DNA from: an uncultured Lachnospiraceae bacterium
GTDB taxonomy: Bacteria > Bacillota > Clostridia > Lachnospirales > Lachnospiraceae
NCBI GenBank assembly: GCA_910578335.1
Contig: CAJTPU010000005.1
Location: 62,001 to 126,000 of the forward strand
DNA: 64,000 bases
Direction of reading: 5' to 3'
The translations under genes were made by a program, and so were the position numbers. Under the pieces are notes generated by a model. That model did not search any database. It was not told where the DNA came from and saw only the letters and a list, made by a program, of their open reading frames with translations. Below, in pieces: positions 32,359-40,513 of this stretch. Position 1 is the first letter of the stretch. Each line of letters begins with the position of its first letter.

Positions 32359-32823
32359 CTATATTTCATCTGGTCCTATTACCCGGATCATCACATCCAC
32401 CCTGGGATTCTCAGAGTAGAACTTCCTCACCTGTGCATCCACAACCGCTGAATCATCACGATATGCCACTTTATTCAAACTATCGCACACAATTTTACCG
32501 ATATTGTCCCAATCCGGCTTTTTAGTTGGCCGGAGCCTATGCTCCAGCATCGCCTTGCGCTTTTTCTTGCTAGTGGACTTCGGAATTTCATAATATGCAA
32601 TAATCCTTACATCCAGCGCCGCATCTTCGCTGAACATTCTTCCTTTCGCTGCCTGCTGGTACATCAGCTTGACTAAATTCTCATAATTTACCGTTTTATC
32701 TGGAGTGTAGGTTTTCACATACTCTCCCGCTCTGGAGAACTTCGGCCTCTGCTTACCAAAAGGCGGGCCTGGTACCGTGAACTTAATCTGCCGCATAACT
32801 TCATCCTCCACAATATTATCCAT
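32359..32823 (-). CDS. rusA: RusA-like Holliday junction resolvase
   Basis: 154 residues. The RusA family core is clear: PGPPFGKQRPKFSRAG near the start, KKPDWDNIGKIVCDSLNKVA with the catalytic Asp pair, and YRDDSAVVDAQVRKFYSE. It would cut Holliday junctions made during phage recombination. An ATG 8 codons in (MRQIKF) is an alternative start. Confidence 0.88.
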   Translation of the reverse strand: MDNIVEDEVMRQIKFTVPGPPFGKQRPKFSRAGEYVKTYTPDKTVNYENLVKLMYQQAAKGRMFSEDAALDVRIIAYYEIPKSTSKKKRKAMLEHRLRPTKKPDWDNIGKIVCDSLNKVAYRDDSAVVDAQVRKFYSENPRVDVMIRVIGPDEI

Positions 32824-32831
32824 GCCGCCTC

Positions 32832-33026
32832 CTATTCTCCACCAGCAGCATTGCCCGCCTCAGTGTCACGGTAGACTTTCAGATAATAGTCCATCTGTTT
32901 CCCTGTCGGCGTTTTCTTTCTGACTCCCGGACCTACTGTGTAACCATTTTCCAGCAGAATTGCCGTAACCGCCTTTCTATCCTCCAGCTTATAAATGCTG
33001 AGTTCTGTTACTTTTTCCATTGCCAT
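32832..33026 (-). CDS. Short phage protein, unknown
   Basis: 64 residues from the ATG at 33026, which has GGAGGGATGAAATT upstream. An upstream in-frame ATG overlaps the DnaC gene and lacks a site. A helical N-terminus leads to a beta hairpin (TVGPGVRKKTPTGKQMDYYL). Function unknown. Confidence 0.55.
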   Translation of the reverse strand: MAMEKVTELSIYKLEDRKAVTAILLENGYTVGPGVRKKTPTGKQMDYYLKVYRDTEAGNAAGGE

Positions 33027-33030
33027 AATT

Positions 33031-33843
33031 TCATCCCTCCAATATTCGTCTTGTCTCTGAAAATCTTGCTGCTGCCTCTTTTTTTCTCCACGACATTCCA
33101 TCCACCTTTACCGGATAGCACATTTCAAATATCCTGTCGTATATCCGGTTATACCGAATATCATCACAGCTTTTCATCTGAGAAATCTCCAGATTGGTCG
33201 TAAGAATGATTGGCTTGCCGGTTCTGTACCGACTGTCAATGATGTCATACACCTTTTCCAGAGAGAAATCCGTTCCCCTCTCGGCGCCAAGATCATCAAT
33301 TATCAGTAGCTTTGCCCGGTTCAGCTTTGCTATGTACTCGCTATCATCCCTCTCAAAATCACTCATTTCATCCAGCAATTTAATGAATGAGGTCATGATT
33401 ACAGAGTGCATTTGCCCCAACAGCTCATTCGCTATAGCGGCGGCTGTATAACTCTTTCCGGTTCCCACGTTGCCCCAAAATAGAATCCCCTGGCCTTTGG
33501 AGAACATTTCTCCGAAGTTTTCAACATACCTCTTTGCGATGCCGAATACCTTCCGGTTTTCCTCTGTCACCTTATAAGTGGCAAATCTTACTTCTTTCAG
33601 ACGGGCATCCATGAGGCTCAGTTTTCGCAGATTGTCAATGGTGCGCTGCTCTTCCTCGAATCTCAATCTTCTCTCATGTGCCTCCTTCTCTTCTCTCTGG
33701 CATTTGCACACGCAATGCACCCTCATTTTCTTTTGTCCTCTGGAGCCATCCATGAGAGGCATACTGAGTTCTCTTTCAACTGCCTCGCCGCATATAGAAC
33801 AGTGGAGAAAACCATCAGCACCTAAAACTTCTTCTCTTTCCAT
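33031..33843 (-). CDS. DnaC-like helicase loader
   Basis: 270 residues. The N-terminus has a zinc finger (CSICGEAVE and CVCKCQREEK). The AAA+ domain follows, with Walker A GNVGTGKSYTAAAIAN, Walker B LLIIDDLGAE and sensor I RTGKPIILTTNLE. It would load the host replicative helicase at the phage origin. It is cotranscribed with the organiser gene, 2 bases away. Confidence 0.9.
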   Translation of the reverse strand: MEREEVLGADGFLHCSICGEAVERELSMPLMDGSRGQKKMRVHCVCKCQREEKEAHERRLRFEEEQRTIDNLRKLSLMDARLKEVRFATYKVTEENRKVFGIAKRYVENFGEMFSKGQGILFWGNVGTGKSYTAAAIANELLGQMHSVIMTSFIKLLDEMSDFERDDSEYIAKLNRAKLLIIDDLGAERGTDFSLEKVYDIIDSRYRTGKPIILTTNLEISQMKSCDDIRYNRIYDRIFEMCYPVKVDGMSWRKKEAAARFSETRRILEG

Positions 33844-33845
33844 GC

Positions 33846-34610
33846 CTACCTCCAGTCTCCATACGGATCATCTTCATCTACAGCTTTCGTGCCGGCCTGT
33901 GGAGCGTTTTTAGGCAGATAGTCCAGGAATGGGGTGGATTCTCCCAAAAATGTCTTGCCATGCTTGATGTACTTCTCTTCTGTTCTATCTCGCCTGCACT
34001 GCTCTGCATAATTCTTTGCTGCCTCCAACAGCTGTTCGTGAGAAAAACCATCCTCCAGCCTTGCCTTATACTTCTTGTATGCCTGGGCCTTATCCGCTTT
34101 CCGAGGATAGATGGACCAGAACTCTTCAAAATCTGTTGAGTAGTTACTGATAGCTTTTTTTGACTTCGGTTCCGGCTTTTCAGCCTCCGGTTCTGCAGGA
34201 TTGTTTTCCCCTGCCTCTCCTAAAAGCGCCTTTTCATTCTTCACTCTGCTGTAATACTCTCTTTGCCTATCCGCCTCCGTTGAGGATTTTCCGATATAGT
34301 TCTGAATATCCATCATGTAGATTGCACCGTTGTCAAGAACCTCTATCAGCTCCAATTTTCTGAAAACATCCAGCGCCTTTTCCACGGTTCCTACCTGGTG
34401 GCCCACGAGAGTAGCCAATATCTCCGGTGTGTAGGGAATCACATTCCTATACATCAACCGGCCCTCGTTTCTCAGACTCCTAAGATAGAGTTTCAAGAGG
34501 ATATTGCTGTATATGTAGCCGTCCTTCATGCTCTCCAGAATCTTGATTTCTTCCGACTCGAAAAACCCCTCCTTCAACTTTAGGTAGTAATACTTTCTGT
34601 TGTCTGCCAT
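33846..34610 (-). CDS. Phage replisome organiser
   Basis: 254 residues. The N-terminal ~120 residues are the winged-helix replisome organiser domain (KYYYLKLKEGFFESEEIKIL, then TPEILATLVGHQVGTVEKAL). A charged linker leads to a DnaD-type C-terminal domain (FEEFWSIYPRKADKAQAYKK). Such proteins bind the phage origin, often inside their own gene, and recruit the helicase loader. No clear iterons were seen by eye within this gene. Confidence 0.85.
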   Translation of the reverse strand: MADNRKYYYLKLKEGFFESEEIKILESMKDGYIYSNILLKLYLRSLRNEGRLMYRNVIPYTPEILATLVGHQVGTVEKALDVFRKLELIEVLDNGAIYMMDIQNYIGKSSTEADRQREYYSRVKNEKALLGEAGENNPAEPEAEKPEPKSKKAISNYSTDFEEFWSIYPRKADKAQAYKKYKARLEDGFSHEQLLEAAKNYAEQCRRDRTEEKYIKHGKTFLGESTPFLDYLPKNAPQAGTKAVDEDDPYGDWR

Positions 34611-34632
34611 ATATTCACCGCCAATCGTGCCA

Positions 34633-35430
34633 CTATATTCCGGCTGTCAAATCCATAATTGAAATTGGTCTTGTCAACACCCGGTTATGCCGGCAACAAT
34701 CGCACAGCTCGCACCGATCCGGCTCTTCCTCACCACTCTTTACTCTGAGGATTCTCGGCATATTCGCCTCTACCACATGAAGAGCCTCCTGCAGATAATT
34801 GTCTGTTACATGGATAATCCGAATGTCCGGCTCTTTCTCCTTCGTCGCACCTGCAATGTAAAACGGCAGCTTTTTTCCGGTATTCTGCCTAACAATCTCC
34901 TGGTATACCGCTCCCTGGATGTCATAACCCCAGTAACGGACGAAATCCAGATAACCTAAATCCTTTACCCACTTCAAATCCGTAATGGATGCCATGACTT
35001 TCAAGTCCACGATTGCCACATCCGGAATATAGCTGTCGATTTTGATCTTCCACTTTGCCCCGAACAGTTCCCCGGTCATAATAACCTGTTTCTGCCCAGA
35101 CATATATTTCATGAAATACTGATCCCGCTCGATTCTTGCGATAATCTCATTGGCCTTCACATACTCTGCTTTCAGGCCCCCATCCTTTTTGAAGAGTGAC
35201 GGATGTTCTATCTTGAACTTATCCAGGGTACCCTCAAAATACGAATCCACATAACTTCCTACCATCAGCGCCGTAGTTTCTTCCTCTTCCCAGCGTTCTT
35301 CCAGCTTTTCCATCGCCGTGAACTCACAGGGCAACTTCCCATATGTCCCCGCAAAATCCTTGAATTGGGAAACACTCATGTATTCCCGATTAGCCTCCTG
35401 GCTGTAATAATTCCCATCTGTCAGTTGCAT
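34633..35430 (-). CDS. PD-(D/E)XK nuclease-like recombination protein (DUF3799 type)
   Basis: 265 residues. The acidic and lysine catalytic set is seen in KWKIKIDSYIPDVAIVDLKV (Asp ... Asp-x-Lys). A C-terminal CELCDCCRHNRVL Cys cluster may bind metal. Paired with RecT it is expected to make 3' single-strand tails for annealing recombination, as RecE or lambda Exo do. Confidence 0.82.
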   Translation of the reverse strand: MQLTDGNYYSQEANREYMSVSQFKDFAGTYGKLPCEFTAMEKLEERWEEEETTALMVGSYVDSYFEGTLDKFKIEHPSLFKKDGGLKAEYVKANEIIARIERDQYFMKYMSGQKQVIMTGELFGAKWKIKIDSYIPDVAIVDLKVMASITDLKWVKDLGYLDFVRYWGYDIQGAVYQEIVRQNTGKKLPFYIAGATKEKEPDIRIIHVTDNYLQEALHVVEANMPRILRVKSGEEEPDRCELCDCCRHNRVLTRPISIMDLTAGI

Positions 35431-35443
35431 TTCTTCCTGCCTC

Positions 35444-36361
35444 CTATTCTTCTACCTCTTCCAAATCCAAACCGCCTATCTGGTTACTATCTGGCTCCTG
35501 GACCACAAAAGCATCCTGGGCCTCCACAATATCCGGCTGGTTATCTCCATAGGTTCCATTCCCATCTTCGTCATAAATCTTTTGATCATCCTGGATTGCC
35601 CTCTGCATATCTACAGACAAGATGCCCCATTTGCTGAGCAGCAGCTTGATTACTGTTTTCAATGCCATAGCCTCAAAATCTGTAGTCCACTTACTTGACT
35701 TCTTTCCTTCCTTGATGTCATAGCGGTATGCCTGGGAATATTTCTTTGCATGGTTATCTACCGCCGCTGTTGACATGTATAATTCCTGACTGAATCCAGT
35801 CTTTAATCGGAACCATGCGTAATAACCTACCACCTTGCTTTCATCCCCTGCATTTCTCTGAGTGCATTGAGAGAAGTCTGTCACAAACTCAATTTCCCCG
35901 GTAATCGGATTATACTTTACCAATTCGTCCTCATAGACAACTGCATAATTCATCTTCTCGTAATATCCAGAACGAATTGCCAGCTGTATAAAACCTTTAT
36001 ACATCATCTGAAACTGTGCTTTTGGCACTTTATCCCACTGCCTTGTCTGAGGATTATAAATACTCTCGTTGTACGGAACGATTGCGCTGAACCCCAGATT
36101 ACTGTCAATCGGAAGATCATATGTCGCCGCTACAAATGCCGCACTCATGATTGAATTTGCACTGCACTTTTTAAGCTGTGTGCTGCCGGCTACCGTGTTT
36201 GTGATAGATGCAAGAAACTGTGGCGCCTTCTGCCCCAAAACTTCGGCAAATTTCTTTTTGACTGCATCCGATGAAATGAGCTGCTTTACCTGTGTTGTCA
36301 CGCTTACTCCAGTCTGCTGCTGGACTGCCGGCTGCTGCTTTGCTGTCTGTTGTCCTGCCAT
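35444..36361 (-). CDS. recT: RecT single-strand annealing protein
   Basis: 305 residues from the ATG at 36361 (AAGGAGGGATAACAGT). Gln-rich N-terminus, then the RecT core: TQLKKCSANSIMSAAFVAAT, NLGFSAIVPYN, KAQFQMMYKGFIQLAIRSGY, and the late WTTDFEAMALKTVIKLLLSK. Together with the upstream nuclease it forms the phage recombinase. Confidence 0.93.
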   Translation of the reverse strand: MAGQQTAKQQPAVQQQTGVSVTTQVKQLISSDAVKKKFAEVLGQKAPQFLASITNTVAGSTQLKKCSANSIMSAAFVAATYDLPIDSNLGFSAIVPYNESIYNPQTRQWDKVPKAQFQMMYKGFIQLAIRSGYYEKMNYAVVYEDELVKYNPITGEIEFVTDFSQCTQRNAGDESKVVGYYAWFRLKTGFSQELYMSTAAVDNHAKKYSQAYRYDIKEGKKSSKWTTDFEAMALKTVIKLLLSKWGILSVDMQRAIQDDQKIYDEDGNGTYGDNQPDIVEAQDAFVVQEPDSNQIGGLDLEEVEE

Positions 36362-36365
36362 ACTG

Positions 36366-36593
36366 TTATCCCTCCTTCTGTGCTGTGGCAAGTCTCTCTC
36401 CCACATATTCTAAATATTCGTTTGCTGTCATATCCGATAAACATTCCTCGCATATCGGACCTTCATCAGAATCCAGATACTCTTCGCCCTCTGTAATTCC
36501 TCCTGCGCATCTGCTACAGATTCTCACTACAGCCGGTTCTGATGCATTTGGGCATCTTGGGTGGCATGGAATCATAAGACACATACTGCACAT
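36366..36593 (-). CDS. Cysteine-rich zinc-binding phage protein
   Basis: 75 residues from the ATG at 36593 (AAAGGAGTGTGGGGA). Eight Cys occur in CSMCLMIPCHPRCPN, ICSRCAGG and ICEECLSDM, indicating two zinc sites. It is a short accessory protein before recT. Function unknown. Confidence 0.65.
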   Translation of the reverse strand: MCSMCLMIPCHPRCPNASEPAVVRICSRCAGGITEGEEYLDSDEGPICEECLSDMTANEYLEYVGERLATAQKEG

Positions 36594-36826
36594 TCCCCAC
36601 ACTCCTTTCTTATCATTCGGGAAAGCGAAACCATATTTACTGCCATACGGAAACAATGATTTTTCAGTTCATCCGGCAACAGCAATTTCATGTAATCCTC
36701 TGTCTGTCCTGTAATCTCTATCTTTCTTCTGCACAGTTTTATCACATCCGCTACCTCTTCATCGCTGATGTTACAAGTTGATTTCCGGAACTCAGACACA
36801 ATTTCATCAATCTCCTTTTGACTCAT
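36572..36826 (-). CDS. Short helical phage protein
   Basis: 84 residues from the ATG at 36826 (GGAGGATGATT). Mainly helical (KEIDEIVSEFRKSTCNISDE, then a Cys-rich end). It overlaps both neighbours. No family was recognised. Confidence 0.5.
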   Translation of the reverse strand: MSQKEIDEIVSEFRKSTCNISDEEVADVIKLCRRKIEITGQTEDYMKLLLPDELKNHCFRMAVNMVSLSRMIRKECGECAVCVL

Positions 36827-37040
36827 AATCATCCTCCATCCCAAACAGATACCGCACTGTGCCTCCTACATTCCTTACCGTTTCCACTATCATGAGGATC
36901 AATGGCAATGTCAGCCACTCACCGCCGTAAGCCACATAACCTCTTTCTGCATAGGCTACCTTCACAAAGACTTCGGTAAGGACCAGGCCGGCAACAATCC
37001 ATATCCAGTTCCTTGATATGTACCTCTTTATTCCTCTCAT
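36807..37040 (-). CDS. Small phage membrane protein
   Basis: 77 residues with a basic N-terminus, a hydrophobic helix at about residues 12-30 (WIWIVAGLVLTEVFVKVAYA) and a second at 43-57. Two membrane spans are likely. It is coupled to the cell wall hydrolase gene by a 4-base overlap, so the two may act together at the envelope. Confidence 0.6.
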   Translation of the reverse strand: MRGIKRYISRNWIWIVAGLVLTEVFVKVAYAERGYVAYGGEWLTLPLILMIVETVRNVGGTVRYLFGMEDDYESKGD

Positions 37041-37693
37041 TCAGCCAGCTCCTTATCCGTATAGAAATAATGATTGCCGTACTGGAAAAGGAAGTGCAGG
37101 TTATTCTTGTGCCAATCCGATGCGCTTTCACTCTCAAAATACAAAGCACCTTGGCTTTCGTCCCAGCTCTCCAGCCGAACTAAATCCAAAGCCTCATAAC
37201 ACTCCTGGTCCGGCTCTACTCTGTCAAACCTTCCACTGCCAACCGGACTGAACTGACCTTGTTGAAAGATAACCTCCGAAACACTGTCCGGGAATCTGTC
37301 ACTCTGGACACGATTGAGAACCACTAGGATTACCAGTGCTTTTCCTTCCACACCCTCGCTTTCGGCCTCTGCCATGGCTATCTTTGCCAGCATATATTCA
37401 TCTTCCGGGTCATAACCGGCACTTTCGATGATTTCCTGGCACTCTTCCATGGCATCTTCACCTGCGCTTTCTATCGTCACTATTTCCTCCGGCTCTGCCG
37501 TGGCTGCTGCATCCAGTGTTGATGTAACATTTCTTTCAACTGTCCGTGCTACATACGCCTCTTTTTTCATTCCGGTACCGCTTCGTATATCTGCATACAA
37601 ATTATTGACACCGCCAACCATAAATACAGCAGCTCCGCTTATTGCCAGGACTTTTGCCCCGAACAATCGCTTTCGCCTGCTCTTTTTACTCAC
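37037..37693 (-). CDS. SleB-type cell wall hydrolase in the prophage early region
   Basis: 218 residues with an N-terminal basic stretch and membrane anchor or signal (LFGAKVLAISGAAVFMVGGV). The C-terminal domain is the SleB/CwlJ hydrolase fold: MLAKIAMAEAESEGVEGKAL with the catalytic Glu, then VLNRVQSDRFPDSVSEVIFQ and the late NLHFLFQYGNHYFY. It is coded with early genes and not with the lysis block. A role in the lysogen's cell wall or in spore cortex processing is thinkable but unproven. Confidence 0.8.
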   Translation of the reverse strand: MSKKSRRKRLFGAKVLAISGAAVFMVGGVNNLYADIRSGTGMKKEAYVARTVERNVTSTLDAAATAEPEEIVTIESAGEDAMEECQEIIESAGYDPEDEYMLAKIAMAEAESEGVEGKALVILVVLNRVQSDRFPDSVSEVIFQQGQFSPVGSGRFDRVEPDQECYEALDLVRLESWDESQGALYFESESASDWHKNNLHFLFQYGNHYFYTDKELAE

Positions 37694-37725
37694 ACTCTGT
37701 TCTCCTTTCCGGTATTGCTCACGCT

Positions 37726-38220
37726 CTACACTCCTTTGATGTATTTCTCTCCAACAATTTTCATTTCACTAATGGTCTCTGCCATCTTATCCAGCCTCTC
37801 CAGGATTGCTTTCAGCCTGGGAACTTCATCATCGCTGATGATACCGTCCTCGGTTATATCAATCAGATCATCTTTCATGTGCTTTAGCTCTTCTTCGTTA
37901 AACCCTCTCAAAAGCCTCAGCGCAATGCCCTGTATACTTTTTTCTTCCGTAGCCAGTGGCAGAAAACCATGCACCGGGCACTCTCTCATGCAGTATCCCG
38001 TAATCAACTCCGGGGAATTGTAAAGGTCGGCCATGAGAACCACTTTATCTACCGGAACAACTTTCGTATTTCCAAGCTCGTAATCTGCCAGCGTTGATAC
38101 CGAAATTCCCAAAAGCTCTGCGGCTCCTTCACGGCTATATAGCCTCTCGTTGTATGCTGCTGCCTTTTTCCTCGCCTTAAAGTACACATTATTGTTCTCG
38201 TTTATAGGACCTTTTCCCAT
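37726..38220 (-). CDS. XRE-family regulator of the prophage early operon
   Basis: 164 residues. The HTH (about residues 22-55) reads REGAAELLGISVSTLADYEL. A C-terminal region with CMRECPVHGFLPLA contains a Cys/His set, and the end is helical. It could be a Cro-like or antirepressor-type regulator. It is the second leftward gene after the control region. Confidence 0.7.
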   Translation of the reverse strand: MGKGPINENNNVYFKARKKAAAYNERLYSREGAAELLGISVSTLADYELGNTKVVPVDKVVLMADLYNSPELITGYCMRECPVHGFLPLATEEKSIQGIALRLLRGFNEEELKHMKDDLIDITEDGIISDDEVPRLKAILERLDKMAETISEMKIVGEKYIKGV

Positions 38221-38230
38221 TTCATGTTAC

Positions 38231-38668
38231 CTACCCTTTCGCTATAATCTTATTATCACCAGAGGGTACAGCCGGTAAGGTGATGTTCAGCAGGCTTGCT
38301 ACAGCATCCACGATTTCTTCATTCATCATCTTGCCGTTGATAACCAGTGACAGCCGATCCCTGGAGACATTCAGTTTCTCTGCCAGCTGATTGACGCTCA
38401 TTTTCTGTTTGACAAGCTCAATCTTCACACACTGACACCATTCATCTGATGGAGTATCAATTCGTTCCGGCAAACCCTCTGTGCCAAGCACCTTGTTAAT
38501 CTTCTTTGCGATTGCCTGGTAGCTTGCGTTAGAATACCGCCCATTGATAACCGAGGAAACTGTCCCAACGCTGTAACCGATGCGCTCCGCCAGCTGCTTG
38601 AACGTCATATCTCTGTCGATCAAAGCCTTTCGGACATCCTTACTCCATTGTGATGTTTCCACTTTCAT
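38231..38668 (-). CDS. Tandem-HTH phage regulator
   Basis: 145 residues with two helix-turn-helix units: MTFKQLAERIGYSVGTVSSV near residues 20-45 and MSVNQLAEKLNVSRDRLSLV near 95-115. A duplicated HTH in one chain can bind DNA as a single subunit. It is the first leftward gene from the control region, the usual place of a Cro-type protein. Confidence 0.7.
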   Translation of the reverse strand: MKVETSQWSKDVRKALIDRDMTFKQLAERIGYSVGTVSSVINGRYSNASYQAIAKKINKVLGTEGLPERIDTPSDEWCQCVKIELVKQKMSVNQLAEKLNVSRDRLSLVINGKMMNEEIVDAVASLLNITLPAVPSGDNKIIAKG

Positions 38669-38891
38669 TCACGTATCACTCCTTTCTCGCATTTGCTTGA
38701 TATTTGTTATTTATTTTTGCGAATTTGCGTGCTATAATAGAAGTAAATCTATTTACAGGCTCGCAAACGTGCATAGAAATACTCTTCGCTCTCAGCTCGC
38801 AACTTTGAATTGATTTGTATTTCATGTATATATTATACCACGTATCTGCGAGTTTGTAAATGATTATATTCTCAAATGCGAATTTATTTTA
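38669..38891. promoter_or_regulatory. Prophage genetic switch (operator-rich control region)
   Basis: The 223-base gap between the divergent regulators holds several copies of the motif also found at the nested element's left end: CTCGCATTTGCTTGA (38686), CGCAAATTCGCAA reverse (38717), CTCGCAAACGTGCAT (38760), CTCGCAACTTTGAAT (38796) and TTCGCATTTGAGAAT reverse (38868). A rightward promoter for the repressor is likely at TTGATT-17-TTATAC (38810-38838). Confidence 0.65.
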
Positions 38892-38906
38892 GTGCGGAGG
38901 TATGAA

Positions 38907-39272
38907 ATGGAGATAATCGAAAGAATCTATCAACTGCTGGACGAGAAAGAGAAGCGGGCCTATGCCCTTTGCGAGAAATTGGACATCCGGACATCTACAA
39001 TGTCAACCTGGAAGGCTCGCACCAACGATCCGCCCGCCAAATACATGAAAACCATTGCTGACTTCCTTGGTGTATCACTGGACTATCTCATGACCGGCCA
39101 GGAGGCACCAGTGCGCAAGACCACTACCACGGAAGAAGATGAACTGCTGGAACTGTTCCGTTCTCTTCCGGAACCAAAGAAATATGAATTTGTCGGGGAA
39201 CTTAAAGGATTTCTGAAAGCCTATACGGAATCACAGAAATATCTTGACGAGGAAAAAAGATTATCAGTTTAG
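38907..39272 (+). CDS. Prophage repressor (XRE family)
   Basis: 121 residues from the ATG at 38907 (GGAGG six bases upstream; a GTG at 38892 is in frame). The HTH is RAYALCEKLDIRTSTMSTWK, then FLGVSLDYLMTGQ, the typical repressor end of the DNA-binding domain. The C-terminal half is helical and may dimerise. No LexA-like protease domain is seen, so induction would work by another route. It is the best candidate for a protein that binds the repeated operators. Confidence 0.75.
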   Translation: MEIIERIYQLLDEKEKRAYALCEKLDIRTSTMSTWKARTNDPPAKYMKTIADFLGVSLDYLMTGQEAPVRKTTTTEEDELLELFRSLPEPKKYEFVGELKGFLKAYTESQKYLDEEKRLSV

Positions 39273-39318
39273 ATTGGTACCGGCGCTATGGCCGGTACTA
39301 AAGACAGGAGGATCGCCT

Positions 39319-39636
39319 ATGCCAAATGCCGCTCAATACTTCCAGCTGGCACGGACTGAGGAAAGAGCCGGGAATGAGTGCGCTGCCTTACTTCTATATC
39401 TCTCTTCTTTCTGTGACAGCTTTAATTCCAGCACCAGAGATTACCCATACGGAGCTGTTGCCAAAATCCGGAGTCTGCAGAACCGGCTTTCACTTTCCAA
39501 TCTGCAGCTCATGGAGCTGGTACACTCTTATGGCCCTCTTACGGATGCTGAGTGCCAGGAACTTTTGTGCTATTCTATCCATGGCTGTCTGTCCGGAATC
39601 AATACCACTCTTTCCGGCTGTGCCTATGGATACTAA
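39319..39636 (+). CDS. Small phage protein in the lysogeny operon
   Basis: 105 residues from the ATG at 39319 (AGGAGGATCGCCT). Helical with several Cys (ECAALLLYLSSFCDSFNSST and ECQELLCYSIHGCL). Function unknown. It overlaps the next gene by 11 bases in another frame. Confidence 0.5.
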   Translation: MPNAAQYFQLARTEERAGNECAALLLYLSSFCDSFNSSTRDYPYGAVAKIRSLQNRLSLSNLQLMELVHSYGPLTDAECQELLCYSIHGCLSGINTTLSGCAYGY

Positions 39637-39952
39637 AAAATTCTCGGAACGTCTGTCCCACTGCATGAAACAATGCAAAGTAAACGGCGCTGAATTGTCA
39701 GCATTATCTGGGGTAACTGCGGCCACAATCTCCCGATACCTTAATGGCCTACGGACACCCACAGTCGAAAACATCATCCTGCTTGCAAAGGCTCTCGATG
39801 TCTCTGTGGATTACCTTTTAGGCTTGCATGATGTCCCAGATGATAAAACCCTCACCGCTGCCTATTCAACCGCATCCAGCGCTGATAAGCGTGTGATTTG
39901 GACGCTCCTGGAAAGATATGGAGGTAAACATGGAACAACAACTGACAGGTAA
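39626..39952 (+). CDS. Second XRE-family repressor in the lysogeny operon
   Basis: 108 residues. The HTH reads NGAELSALSGVTAATISRYL, followed by NIILLAKALDVSVDYLLGLH. The start overlaps the upstream gene. Having two repressor-like proteins after the control region is unusual. One may serve the excision decision. Confidence 0.7.
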   Translation: MDTKKFSERLSHCMKQCKVNGAELSALSGVTAATISRYLNGLRTPTVENIILLAKALDVSVDYLLGLHDVPDDKTLTAAYSTASSADKRVIWTLLERYGGKHGTTTDR

Positions 39953-40500
39953 CGAGGAATTTACCCTACACGGTTCTAGTGCTGGTATATCCGTTAAGGA
40001 CTTCTGGAGCTGGGCATATTCTGACCTGCTCAACAATACCCAGCGTGGGGTAATGGCAGAATTTCTCGTTTATTCATCACTCAAATCGGAGTACCCCCCG
40101 CACGCAAATGCGAGTGAATTGGCTCCCATTTGACGTTACAAGCCCCTCCGGGAGACGCATCGAGGTAAAATCTGCCGCTTACCTGCAATCCTGGACTACG
40201 GACTTTCCAGCTCAGATACAATACGACATTGCGCCTAAGCTGGCCTGGGATGGAAAGAGCTATGCTACAGAGGCAAAACGCAACTGCGACCTATTTGTAT
40301 TCTGCCTTTACACTGCCCTTACCCGTGACAAATCCATCCTCGATCTGGATTATTGGGAGTTTTACGTGCTGCCCACCTCTGTCCTTAATGACAAGATTCC
40401 CAACCAGAAAACCATCTCTTTATCTTCTCTCCTTAAATTGGAACCGATAAAGACGGACTATGCCGGACTCGGCTCAGCAATCGAGTCAATCAAACTGTAA
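39930..40500 (+). pseudogene. Restriction-endonuclease-like lysogeny gene with a frameshift at a C6 tract
   Basis: The first part (39930-40133) reads KDFWSWAYSDLLNNTQRGVM and the second (to 40500) reads RVNWLPFDVTSPSGRRIEVK then SAAYLQSW. Together they match one known phage family with an endonuclease-like core (Asp ... Glu-x-Lys). The two halves are in different frames. Removing one C from the CCCCCC run at 40094-40099 joins them (GAG TAC CCC CGC ACG CAA ATG CGA GTG). This is a frameshift mutation, a phase-variable switch or a sequence error. Confidence 0.7.
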
Positions 40501-40513
40501 AGGAAGTGATACC

